A stretch of 64,000 bases of DNA from Canna indica (lineage: Eukaryota > Streptophyta > Magnoliopsida > Zingiberales > Cannaceae), in NCBI GenBank assembly GCA_034359265.1, contig CP136896.1, forward strand, positions 4,929,501 through 4,993,500. Reading direction: 5' to 3'. The translations under genes and the position numbers were made by a program. Positions 23,961 through 35,724 of this stretch are shown piece by piece. Each line of letters begins with the position of its first letter. Position 1 is the first letter of the stretch. The notes under the pieces are model-generated. The model was not told where the DNA came from. It made no database searches and saw only the letters and a list, made by a program, of their open reading frames with translations.

Positions 23961-25053
23961 CTATAGCGTTCCATCATCTATCAAATGACGAATATGATGA
24001 TACCTCAGCTGAATATGCTTAGTCCTTGAATGAAATACTGGATATCTAGCACGATGAATAACACGCTGACTATTACTGAATAGCTCATTGTTGCCCTGTG
24101 TTTTTCCCAATTCATTCAAAAGACCCTTTAACCAAATCATCTCCTTTCCAACCTCTGAGATAGCCATATATTCTGCTTCTGTGGTTGAGAGAGCAACATT
24201 ATTTTGAAGTCGGGACATCCAACTTATAGCAGTACCTCCCACAGTGAAAACATAGTCTGTAGTACTTTTTCTACTATCCAAATCACCACAAAGATCTGCA
24301 TCAGAAAAGCCTTGTAGAGTAACACTATTCCTTTTAAACCGAAGTGTCGTACTTAATGTACCTTTCAAGTATCTCGGTAGCCACTTTACTGCTTCCCAAT
24401 GCTCCTTTTTCGGATCAGACATAAACTTGCTTACAACTCCCACTGCATGTGTTATATCTGGTCTGGTACAAACCATAGCATACATTAGGCTTCCTACTGC
24501 AGATGCATAGGACACTTTGGACATCTGCTCGCGCTCTTCATCTGTCCTTGGAAACGGTTTCTTACTGAGATTGAAGTGATTTCCCAAAGGAGTGCTTCTA
24601 AGATTTGCATCGTGAATGTTGAATCTGCTAAGCACTTTCTCTATGTAATTTTCTTGAGATAGGTTGAGAATTCCTTGTGCTATGCTTCTACTGATTATCA
24701 TTCCAAGTATCTGCTTAGCTGGTCCGAGGCCCTTCATCTCAAATTTCTCTGTTAACTGTTGCTTCAATTTGTCTATCTCCTGCAAATTTGATCCCGCAAC
24801 TAGCATGTCATCAACATATAAAAGCAAAATAATGTAAGTCACCAATTCTCCTTGTATAACAGCAATGATCCATCTGACACCTTTTGAAATCAACGCTGCA
24901 TATAAAACTATCAAATTTCCTATACCATTGTTTGGGAGTCTGTTTTAGTCCATATAGGTTTTTCTTCAACTTGCACACGAGGTTTTTATTGCCAGCAATT
25001 TGAAAACCTTTTGGTTGTACCATGTCGATATCTTCCTCGAGGTTGCCATGCAA
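23961..25053 (-). pseudogene. copia reverse transcriptase / RNase H fragment, frameshifted
   Basis: The first frame (25053-24811) carries KLKKNLYGLKQTPKQWYRKF of the reverse transcriptase. A second frame (to 23961) carries the catalytic LLLYVDDMLVAGSN, then RSTPLGNHFNLSKK, VGSLMYAMVCTRPDI and the RNase H part (GFSDADLCGDLDSRKSTT, ALSTTEAEYMAISE, TKHIQLRYHHIRHLIDDGTL). The frames overlap with a shift near 24830-24910. The N-terminal half is deleted and joined to LTR sequence. It is inactive. Confidence 0.88.
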
Positions 25054-25312
25054 GAAAGCGGGACCGCCGAAGACTCTGCGTAGTGCAACATAAGAGGGTT
25101 AGGGCAAATCAGTCGCCACACACCCCAATAATTATTTGGTAATGGTGACATTGAACACAATTAATGCACAATAAATTTTAAGATTCCAGTCGATTACTTG
25201 CAAACTTATGATAATGATCAAAATGTCCATTACCTTATCTATTACTTGCAAACTTATGATGCCTTTTCTCGTGTTAGAATGCTATCCGAGGTTTAATTAA
25301 GGGTTTTGATGT

Positions 25313-25732
25313 TCAACAAGTAGGGGTGAGCACAGGTTGGGCCGTCTCGGCCGTCCCAGTCCGGCTTGGCCCGAAAAGAACAAATCTCGTCCCAGTTCAA
25401 AATTGGGACGAGATCGGAACGATACAAAAAAAATCGAGATTGTCCCATCCCGGCTTGATTTATAATATAAGTAATATTAAATATATAATAATATTTTTTT
25501 GGGGGAAAATATTAATTATTTTAATGGAGATATTGTTTTTATTTTATAAAAAACCAATATTAATAAATTTGGAACGTCCCGGTCCCGTCCCGAATTTTTC
25601 GGGGCAGGATAAAATCGGGATGCTTCGTATTCGAGACCGGAACCGAAACACATATTTGCGTCCCGACTCAAAACCGGAACATGTCAAATCCCGTCCCATC
25701 CTGTCCCGAGCTCACCCCTAGCTATCAACAAG
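25313..25732. mobile_element. hAT-type MITE (~404 bp) with 8-bp target duplication
   Basis: The left end (25321) is TAGGGGTGAGCACAGG. The right inverted end is GAGCTCACCCCTA, followed by GCTA. TCAACAAG flanks both sides (25313-25320 and 25725-25732). The interior repeats CCCGTCCCG/CGGGACGAG motifs in both orientations. The 131-codon frame inside it is a by-product. Confidence 0.75.
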
Positions 25733-28527
25733 TATTCTCTCAAATATAATACAACACTAAAGTTTTATCAATATGAACTAATTTTTTACGTCAAAAATTA
25801 ATTATTAAAATAAGATAATATATAGATCATTTGGTGTCCTTCCAAGTAGAGACACAATTTCATGTTTCATGCCCAAATTTGGTGTCCTTCCAAAAATTAT
25901 GAATCCAACTCGACCAAATCCGATCGAGGAGTTAGGTTTACTCGTCAACAAATAAAATGTGTCTCAAGAAAATGCGGTCCATGTCTTCTCGAGACAATTT
26001 TTGAAATGTCCAATATATATATATATATTTTAAAATATAAAAATATTGGGTCATCGGGCCGGATCTCGAATCATGAGGTTCCAAATATTAAAATTCGAGA
26101 TTCGATCCAATTATGAGCAGATTTAATTAAATTAAATTCGCCATGGCCCGATTGGTTCGGATGGGATCGAATTATCGGATTCATTGGGTCACACCCTTAG
26201 AGACATCTAATATTGGTTGTGGCCGCGACCGGTATCACACCGATGTCCCACCAAATCCACTGTTGCTTGTGGGCGAGGACTCGACACCTAAAAAGGGTAA
26301 AGAGTAAAGACGCCTCTTTAATATTTATGATCTTTTTTAGCGTTAATCAATTAATTACGTGGAGTGCAGCAGAACACAAAAACTATACATAATTTGAAAA
26401 GAAGCATCTCGTGGCAAAAGGCGGTGACCGTCGAGTTAGGGAGATTAGTACGTATTCCAATTAAACTGATTAATAAATGCATGAAAAATACGTACGTTTT
26501 GACAGTTGCAGTATGAGGAACCTCGTGATTCCACCGACGTACGTCTTCTTCTTTAAATTAAAATGATGGATAGAATATATGTTGAAGAAATTAATTATCA
26601 TATTTGATTACTTAATTATTAAATTGTATATAAAACGTTATTTTTTTGTTAAGAGCGTTCCTTTGGTCATTTTAATTTTAATGTCACTATTACTCCATAA
26701 CTAATGGATTGAAAATAATGTCATTATTTTATATGCTTAATTAGAACTAACTACTCCGTATAACCCTGTAGTTGACAAAAAAAAAAACGTAGTCAAGTAA
26801 GCAACATGGCTTCCTCGATCGACCACGTCGTTGCCTGAAAGCTGCACGAGAACATGCGCATCAAGCTAGAGCACATGGCCGGCCGAGGACGCTTTTGTTT
26901 CGGCCAGGCAAATCGGCGAACAGTTTACGTGCTGCCGCTGCTGTCTCCTTCCCATATTCATTACTGACGGCCGCCACCGCCACCACCCACCACCCCATTT
27001 TTCTGGCGACCGACGACGTCGGGCCCACTCACGTGAGGTCGGGGTGGGAGAAGAAGCCAACAAGGAGCGGAGCTCGAGGTCTTGTGGCGCGCCTAAAGAT
27101 TGGCGGGAAAGGACGAGCATTTTGTGCTTCCCGAGGAATCTCTCTCTCTCTTCTTTTTTTTCTTTACCAACATATTGCTTGCTAGCTTTGATGTTTCCTC
27201 TTGCAATTATGTTCTTAGAAAGTCAGCTTGCCAATATTATAAACTTGTATATTTCCTATATATCAACCATCAAATAATAACATTTTCCCAGTAATTTAGG
27301 GTCCTTAGTTGATTTTAAATGATCCTTGGTCATTTTTTATCCTTATCCGGTTACAATTTACCTCCCAACCGAAATCAAATACTTGGAAAAAGTAGAATTT
27401 TCTTGTTGAGCTATAACACTTTCTAAAATCGATAATATTCCACTAGACACATGGGTTTGTTCATAGTTTATGTGGCCTTCGTGATGTTCGGGGGAGTTGC
27501 TTAAAGATTAACACTTTTTTCTACTATTGCAATCAATACAAATAAAAATAGCAAGGGGCCAACTTTAGAGTTTAGAACGCCAGTGAAAAAGATAACCTTT
27601 TCCTGGCTCTTTCTGTGGTCACAAGTAGCAATTTAATTTCCTTGATGCACAAAAAAGCCATTACTGCGTTATCTCAATGGGGTAAAATTCCGAAGCTTGG
27701 ACGGCCTTGTTTGAATGATAGCACAATAGCAGAGAGAGAGAGAGAGAGAGAGAGAATATTGAATTGTTCAAAAGCAGGAGTTGGCGCGGTGGAAATTGAA
27801 AGCTCTCGGCCTCACTATGTTGAGCTGTCAGAGACTCGTCCATCCCAAAATATACTCCATAATCGATTGGTCAACTCTTCTTCTGGCAAAAGTCAAGAAG
27901 AGAAAGCAAGCAATGGGTTAAGAACAGAGATTTATTGCTAATCTGTCAAAGCAACAAGATATTGCATATTGCTTCAAGTAAATGATTTCTGCGTTAATTC
28001 CATCTACTATTTCCTTTTAAGTAGATAACATGTGCCAGTCATTAATATGCTCTTCTCAAATAAAAAAAGTTTATTTTCATGATTCATTAATCCTCTCTAA
28101 TTTTCCTCTCAAGCTTTCATTAATTCATTATAAAATTATAGATTTATGCAATAAGTGGTTTACTTTACATTTCAGGTTAATTAATTAAGAAGATGGAAAA
28201 GCTAATTTGTGTGTCTGGTCCATAAATCCAAGTTAACTCCCTTTCCGTATCAGTCTCCACTTGGGATCTAATCCAACCACTGTAGAGATATTACACTCTG
28301 CTGTGGCCAATCATAGGAATTGAACGGTGAGAATGCGAAAGATCTGCTGCGGTTAAAATAATAATTGGACAGGATCCTCACACTTACTGCAGATGGAGAT
28401 CTAACTAAAGTACGCTCTCCCTGCTCCTGTTCATGTGCGGCCCATCCCTCCACCGCTACAATAAGAACCCACCCAAGATCTCTTATCTGGTGCAGCTTCG
28501 TCTCCGACATTCAAACGAGAAGTAGAG
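25733..28527. other. intergenic region with a GC-rich patch
   Basis: This region is mostly AT-rich. A GC-rich patch at ~26805-27130 contains an ATG frame that stops after ten codons (26806, MASSIDHVVA) and longer frames without ATG, so it may be a decayed gene end or a promoter island, but I recognise no product. The last ~300 bases before 28528 must hold the promoter of the kinase gene. No transposon with clear ends was seen here. Confidence 0.5.
27731..27755. repeat. (AG)n microsatellite
   Basis: About 12 uninterrupted AG units. Confidence 0.9.
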
Positions 28528-31500
28528 ATGAAGATTAAGAAAGAGCAAGAGGAGGACAAGAAGAAGAAGAAGAAGAGCAGCTCGGTGATGCAGGAAAATG
28601 AAGGAACAGTGGAGTTGCAGAAGAAGAAGAAGGAGAGTGAGGATGGGCAAGGCAAGACAGTGGTAGTCGGCATCAAGATGGACGCTGAGAGCCGCGAGTT
28701 GCTCACCTGGTCCCTCGTCAAGATCGCTGACGCCGGCGATCGCGTCGTCGCCCTCCATGTCCTCCCCTCCACCGCCCCTTGTAGTACTACTGCTACACTC
28801 CTCGATTCTGTTCATGTCTTCTTCTTCCTCTTCCTCTGATGAGTCCAACTTGTTGCAGCAGACTCGGCGGATGCCAACGGCAGTTGCTCTTCTCTCCTCT
28901 CCCTCGTCAAAGCTTTCGATGCCACGCTCGCCGTCTACGAAGGGTTCTGCAACCTGAAACAGGTTGCTACTCTCTCCAACACTACTCTTCTTTCTTTTGT
29001 CGCCACTTCCTTGATTAAACTCGATCTCTCGATAGGTTGAGCTCAAGATGAAGATAGCTCGAGGTTCTTCAATCCGCAAGGTGTTGGTTCGCGAAGCCGT
29101 TTCTTACGGCGCGAGCAGGCTGGTCGTCGGTGTCGCCAAGAACGATCACGCCATTGGGTATTTTAATTGATTCTGTCCTCCCCCCAATTGATCCACCTCT
29201 GTTTCTATGTAATAAGCTGATTGATTTTGTTTAGGTATTCTTCTACCTCGATCGCCAAGTACTGCGCGAGGAAGCTGCCTCGAGATTGCTCGGTGTTCGC
29301 GGTGAGCAACGGCAAGACCCTCTTCAAGAGAGAAGCCTCGCCAGCGTCTCATCCTCAAGGTAGTTAATTCTTCTTCTTCTTCTTCTCCCCTAAAACAACG
29401 AATTCGGGGATTTGACACAATTAATTGCTAATTCGATAGCAGAGATTAAGAAATCCAGCAACCAAATCAAGAACAGAGCAGCAGCATCTGCCGCCCAGCA
29501 AGCATTGACGAGGAGCTACTCGAAGCTCCTGAGTTCAAGAGCTGAGAAATCGGCAGTGTTGCGGACTCAGTCAGGCGCGAGCTCCTCCTTTTCGAGTTCC
29601 CCCAATCTGAAAAAAACCAACTCAAATTGTGTAAAGATCATAGCTCGCGCAGCAGCAGAAGAAACAGTGAGAGATCAACAACCCTCGACCACGGTTCCTG
29701 TGAGGAAACCTGATCCGCCTCCTGCAACCTCCATCTCTCTGTTGCTGCGGGACTCGTCGGAAGCGAAACCTGGTTGGCCTCTCCTCAGGAAAGCAGTACT
29801 TCCTGAAAGGCAAACTCATGGACCAAAGATCTCGGTCGTTCAATGGGCTATGCGGCTGCCGAGCCGCTTCTCAGCGACATCCACAGTTCATCCCGATCAA
29901 AAGGCCAGGAATTTAGATGTCGGCGCAATAGCTATCATGGACGAAGCCGATTCGCCTCGCGAAGAAAGGAAAATTCCGAAGGAATTGGAGCATCTCCATG
30001 ACAAGTACTCATCGGTCGGTAGATTGTTCGGGTATAAGGAGCTCGCCCAAATGACATCTGACTTCTCACCAGGTGCGGTCCTACTCCCCCTCTCATCGTC
30101 CATTTCTATGATCTGGCGATGCTGATGATGACATGATATGAAATGCAGAGAATTTGATAGGGAAGGGAGGCAGCAGCCGCGTTTATAAGGGCTCTCTCTC
30201 AGATGGGAAGGAATTGGCAGTGAAAATTCTGAACCCCTCTGAGGATGCGATCAATGAGTTCGTTTCCGAAATCGAAATCATCACAGATTTGCATCACAAG
30301 AACATTGTTTCCCTGTTTGGATTCTGCTGCGATGAGGAAAACCTAATATTGGTCTATGATTACCTATCAAGAGGCAGCTTGGAGGATAACCTTCACGGTA
30401 GGTTTTAGATCTAATGCGAGTTCAGCTTGAACATTGATTCTTGTTGCCGGCCGCAATTAAACTTTATTATATCAGGCGAAAGTTTGAACAAAACTGCGCT
30501 GGGTTGGGCTGAGAGATACAAGATAGCAGTCGGCGTCGCCGAGGCACTGGATTACCTCCATTGCAATGCTCAACCTGTGATCCACAGAGATGTCAAGTCC
30601 TCCAACATTCTCCTATCTGACAACCACGAGCCGCAGGTATTGCACATGTTCATTCTCTTCTAAATATTGCAGAGAAGTCGAAGAAATATTTTGATTCTAG
30701 TGATTGTTAACTTTCTTTTCATCATTGCTTCAGTTGGCTGATTTCGGGCTCGCTAAATTTGCATCTGCTTCGGCATCGCAATTGATATGTAATGATGTCG
30801 CAGGAACATTTGGGTTGGTTTTTTTTGTTCATGAACATCTTTCGTGAGAAATCTGGGTTAGATTTGTTTAAATGAAGATTCATGAGCGTTGTTCATCGCA
30901 GGTATTTGGCTCCAGAATACTTCATGTATGGCAAGGTCAACGAGAAGATTGATGTGTACGCCTTCGGTGTTGTGCTTCTTGAGCTTGTTTCAGGAAGGAA
31001 GCCTGTGAGTACAGGGTGTCCCAAGGGGCAGGAGAGCTTGGTTATGTGGGTATGCCCTCTCCTAACTCTCAATAACCCATCATAATTATGACTTATGAGA
31101 CATACGTTGACTTAATCATGTGAGCACTTGGTAGGAATTTCTTAATTAGCATGCTAGCATTTTGTAATTTGGGGATTTAATTATGCTCAAGATAAATGGA
31201 TTATGTACTTTTTAGGGATGAGCCCTGTATTTTTTACGATACTCGGACCCTACTTTGTATATGACCTGTTCCTAGAATTTGGAACCAACCTTATCTTGTT
31301 GGAACCTGGAATCGAATCCTACCCGGAACCACACGTTCCGGGTACCCTATTGAAACTTGTAAATGAACATGTTACAGAACATGTTCCAACAGGTTCCAGA
31401 ATAGGTTCAATATGTTCCAACAAGTTCTAGAACAAGTTCAAACAGGGTACCCTATTGGAACATGTTCGAGGTTCCAATAGGTTCCAGAACAGGTTCTAAT

Positions 31501-32376
31501 AAGTTCCAGAACAAGTTCCAATAAGTTCCAGAACAAGTTACAATAAGGTACCCTATTGGAACCTGTAAATGAACAAGTTCCATAGTACATGTTCCGAATA
31601 CCGGTTTCGGTTTTGGTTCCGAGTACCCGATGCGTTGGACCTAGAACCGGAATCGATTTTAACCGGTTCCTTAATTTTTGTCCTGGATCCTACCCGAATT
31701 TAATTCGGGTCTATCTCGAATCTATATGATTGGGTAGGTTCTAACCGGTTCCTGGTCTACCTGGTACCCATGCACACCCCTAGTACGTTTACAATACATG
31801 TGTTTTGTAGGACAATTTTCTTTTTTTCCTTCTCGTCCCTCCAAGTGTAGGATCTTATTCAATAGCGAATTCATTACAGGCAATGCCTATCCTACAAGGC
31901 GGGGAGGAAGTGAAGGAGCTCGTGGATCCATCTCTAGGGACAGATTATGACAGAACTCAACTGGAGCGGATGATTCTTGCTGCCTCCCTTTGTCTGAAGC
32001 GAGCCCCTCAATCTCGACCTCGAATAACACTTGTAAGAAGCCTCATGATCCTCGTAATCCTCATGATCAGGGTTTATTGATTCAAAATATCAATGCAAAT
32101 TTTCTTTGAACTTAGGTGTTGAAGTTACTCCATGGCGATGATGATGATGTTCTACGGTGGGCGAGATCGTCGCAAGCTGGCACTTCAGGGGAGTCTGATG
32201 CAGCAGATGATGAAGCAGTGTTCCATAATGATAACATCCGATCTCATATTCATCTTGCGTTGCAAGACATAGACGACGATTCATCGTCAGTTAGCAGTGT
32301 CGAACCACCAACTGCAGGCTCATCCTTGGAGGAGTATCTGCAAGGGAGATGGAGTCGATCCTCGAGCTTTGATTGA
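28528..32376 (+). CDS. Receptor-like cytoplasmic kinase with N-terminal USP-like domain
   Basis: Eleven exons join in phase: 28528-28780, 28859-28962, 29036-29157, 29235-29359, 29443-30072, 30149-30397, 30476-30636, 30734-30813, 30902-31049, 31880-32032 and 32116-32376, giving 761 residues. After a Lys/Glu-rich start, residues ~43-190 form a universal-stress-protein (adenine nucleotide alpha hydrolase-like) domain: [45 protein letters not shown] Ser-rich linker leads to the kinase domain (~411-700): [15 protein letters not shown] with catalytic Lys ~437, HRDVKSSN with Asp ~533, and DFG at ~551-553. [13 protein letters not shown] marks the activation-loop end. All catalytic residues are present. 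The tail is acidic and Ser-rich. Layout matches Arabidopsis proteins such as At1g77280/At1g21590. It has no transmembrane segment; substrates are unknown. Confidence 0.9.
31205..31790. mobile_element. hAT-type MITE in intron 9 of the kinase gene
   Basis: The element (31213-31782) starts TAGGGATGAGCCCTG and its reverse-complemented end reads TAGGGGTGTGCATGGG. The flanks are GTACTTTT and GTACGTTT, an 8-bp duplication with one mismatch. The interior holds a run of degenerate GTTCCAGAACAGGTTCCAAT units (~31360-31570). It makes intron 9 (31050-31879) the longest of the gene. Confidence 0.7.
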
Positions 32377-35300
32377 TGGTTTTTAAGGGGTTAAATTATA
32401 ACATATAAATGTTTCATTTTTTTTTTCTTATTTGATTGCATGTTTAATTATAAGAGGAATGGATGAGAGTGGTTTATGTACCCTCCTCCTCTCCCCCAGA
32501 ATTTAAGGGAACTCTTTGCTTTTCTTTCTGGAAGTTTCTCAACCGAAGGATGAGAGACAGAGGCAGAGTTCATGGCTTATTATGTTATCTCAAAAGAGTT
32601 ACAATATACAGATGCAATTTCATTTGAAATAAATTACATTTTGTAGGTATTTAATGTTTTATTTAAATCGTGCAAATTTGGGTTTGGTTTTTTGGCCGAA
32701 AAAGAGTGATTATTTGCCATGCAGAAAACTTCAGCAGTGCACAAGTAGCTGTCCAAAGCAAAAATATTTACTTCAAAAGACTTTCTACAAATTGAAAGTT
32801 AATTACAGTTTTTTTTTTGAAATAAGGAACACTTGATATTTATCAAGAGAGAAATACAAGCAGAGCTAGAAGGAAGAAAGACAGAAAAAAAAGGACAAAA
32901 TATAACTGGAAACAAGATAAAATAGAAGGCAAGGCCTAAAAAAAGGATAAATTTAAGATAAATTTATTAAATTTCTCTAAAAAATAAGACAATAATGAAT
33001 TTTCATGGTTGCCTCTTCTTCATTATTCTTGGACACACAAGAAGATTTTAAAATTTGGCCAATTATATGAGTAAATTTTAGGCATTGATAAACTTAAGGG
33101 AAGTTTGCTTATAAATATACTCAATGAAATAGTTTAGCATTACAAGATCATTGATGAGTAAATTAATTTCAAACACTCCAAGATTTGATTTTTTTTTATA
33201 AAAAAACTAATTTTATAATACGTAGAAGGCACATTTGCAAGCGTACGTAGATGCGGAATTAAATACATAAAACACTATAATTAGGATCGAACCCGTGACC
33301 TACTGAAAGTATACCCGAATATCTAACTAATAAGTTATTAAATTTTAAGAGGTGAAAATTTCTCCTGATGTTAACCTAATGAAGTTTTTTTTGGTAACGT
33401 AAGTGACAAGAAGTATCTCTTGTACATATATATTTGTTAAAGTTAGGTTTCTTTCTAATCTTGAACAGAGTTTAAAGATATTATGGCCTGTGTAGCCCTG
33501 AGCGTGTCATTAAGGAGATGGACAATAGCGATGTTTGAGTTTGTTTACCTTCAAACACGTTATGCGTTCAAAGGCCTTTTCGGTGACGAATCCAAGTTTG
33601 AGACAACCATTGAGAAAACCCACAAATTCTGTATGTTTGGTTGGATGGAATGGAGAGAATGAAATACTATTATTTTAAGCTTTATTTATTCTCTTATTTG
33701 GTTGTAATTTATAAACAAAAAATACGTGGATCATAAAGAATAGATAAAAAATACTATTTTTCATACATGAGGAATATTATTTCTTATCTCAACGCAAGAA
33801 ATAATATTTTCTATTTATTTCTTGTGATATTTTCCTATATTATCCTTTAATATTTTTAATATTATATAAGAAAATAAAAATTTAAATTATTAAATTAATC
33901 TTAATAAATTACATATCTTAAATATATAATTATTATTTTATTATTAAATATTATTTTAATATTTTTTTGAAGATTTAGTTTTTAATAAAAATAAAATAAA
34001 TAATAGTTTTTATTATTTTAAATTAATCCATATTTCTATTAAGTTGTTACTAATTAAATAATATAAATTATATATTTTTATAAGGATATTTTGGTCATTT
34101 TTCTATATTATCATTCAATATTTATAATAGAAATATAAGAATTAAATTGTTAAACTAATTTTAATAATTGCATATCTTAACTAGATAATTATTATTTTAT
34201 TATTAAATAATATTTCAATAATTATTTTTTATAAAATAAAATAAATAGTAGTGTTTTATTATTTTAAACTAATAAATTATTTTATATTAATAAATTATTT
34301 TATATTAATTCATATTTTTATTATATTATTATTAATTAAAATAAATTATAATACAATTTATTATATTTTTAGAAGAGCATTCTAGTCATTTTTCTCTAAA
34401 TTTATTGTCTATTCTTTAGGCTAAACAAATAAAATAAATATATATTCAATTTTATTTAAAAAAATATTTTGATCATTTAAATTTCTATTCCTTACCCATT
34501 CATTATGCTTACCAAACAAAATAATTTTATTCTTGACCTATTTACAATATCAACCAAACAAAATAATACTATTATTTATCTATTTCATTCCTTATCTATT
34601 TCTATTCCTTATGAATTCACCTCATCCAACCAAATACGCACCCCAAACTTGAACAACTCGTGGATATCCATGGTTAGTATCATAATTTTTCTAAAAACCT
34701 AATGCTAACAAATCTATAAATTATTCACTATGAATTTATTGGCATCGAATAACAGAATATTATTTAGCAAGTTATAATATTCTCTATACTCATAAAAGGT
34801 GCCAGGAAAACCATGCTAACCTGGATCCATAAAATCTTCAAGACAGCACAATGAAAAGGAATAGCATTATAGTTACATGATTGGCAATAAATAAAGCAGT
34901 ATGCTTAAAGTTACCTTAAAACTGATACTTGGGAAAAAAAAGTACCAAAACACCACCATAAATCATAATTATTGAATGAATGTGAATTTACACACCGACA
35001 CATATTATCATGATTTTTAAAACAAAAATCAAAGTCTCGGCTTTTTCTCATGAACCGATTTAAAAATTTATTGATTTAAATTTTTTTGATAAACCACTGC
35101 TTCGTCTAGTGTTTACAGTATAAATACAAATTTTCTACCGGATTGAAAATTATTGAATTTTTTTGATGTTCAAACCTGAAATTTATAATACATCCGTTGA
35201 AAAAATATATCCCCTATGTAGCACAATAACCATGTAAAACCAAGCTCCAGATAGCTGAACGCACAAGTTAAAAGATGTTCTGAAACGATTTTGTATACCT

Positions 35301-35724
35301 TAAGCTTGTATGATTCAGGACAAATTTTACAATAAAAACACGATGAGTTCATAACTGATAACTTGAGCACTCAAACAAATTTCTGCAAGCAGATGTTTCG
35401 AAGTGATAAAAACTTCAAAGCATACTCAATGAGTAGAAACTTGACTGTGGATGCAGAAGAATGGAAAAAAAAACTTCCATCCCATAGAAATTAGCTTGTA
35501 AAAGAATAACAGATACACAGAGAAGCGCCTTTTTGCTGCTTCTACCTTCTTTTTTTTTCTTTTGTACTGTTTTCAATTAAATGAAGACATCAATTATGGT
35601 TTAGCTGTTGATTGAAGCTAGAAGAAATACCATGACTTGTTACACCTACGAATAGAAACCACCACCAATGTCCCGCGCATTTCCTACACCTACATTGGAA
35701 TCTCCATCTATTGAACCTTTGGAA
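32377..35724. other. intergenic region between kinase and ASHH2-like genes
   Basis: The two genes converge here, so both 3' ends lie inside. The region is AT-rich. The only structured item is the ~1-kb inverted-repeat-ended element at 33627-34648. No coding frame of convincing composition was seen. Confidence 0.55.
33627..34648. mobile_element. long AT-rich MITE-like element
   Basis: The left end TGTATGTTTGGTTGGATGG and the inverse of the right end, TGCGTATTTGGTTGGATGAG, match over about 14 of 18 bases. The interior is very AT-rich and contains a partial duplication: TTTTGGTCATTTTTCTA occurs near 34090 and a variant near 34385. No target duplication is clear and no gene is inside. Probably Harbinger- or MULE-type. 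Confidence 0.45.

Larger units (their letters stand above)
23427..25127 (-). mobile_element. internally deleted Ty1/copia LTR retrotransposon relic
   Basis: Read on the minus strand: a 59-bp remnant of the 5' LTR (25127-25069), then directly the reverse transcriptase C-terminal half and RNase H (25053-23961), then a polypurine tract (AAGTGGGAG) and the complete 3' LTR (23753-23427). Gag, protease, integrase and the first part of reverse transcriptase are missing. The 59-bp stretch shared by both LTRs differs at 7 positions, all transitions. The relic has a frame break, so it is non-autonomous. No clear 5-bp target duplication was found. Confidence 0.8.

Noticed and set aside
25326..25721. 131-codon frame
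   Set aside because: It lies entirely inside a hAT-type MITE and follows its CCCGTCCC repeats.
31360..31570. Regularly spaced GTTCC-type repeats considered as a CRISPR-like array
   Set aside because: Units are degenerate and contiguous, with no constant repeat plus unique spacers, and the locus is an intronic MITE in a plant.
33283..33302. GGATCGAACCCGTGACC, resembling the T-arm of a tRNA or a tRNA-derived SINE
   Set aside because: No acceptor stem, D-arm or anticodon arm could be paired around it; probably a repeat fragment.
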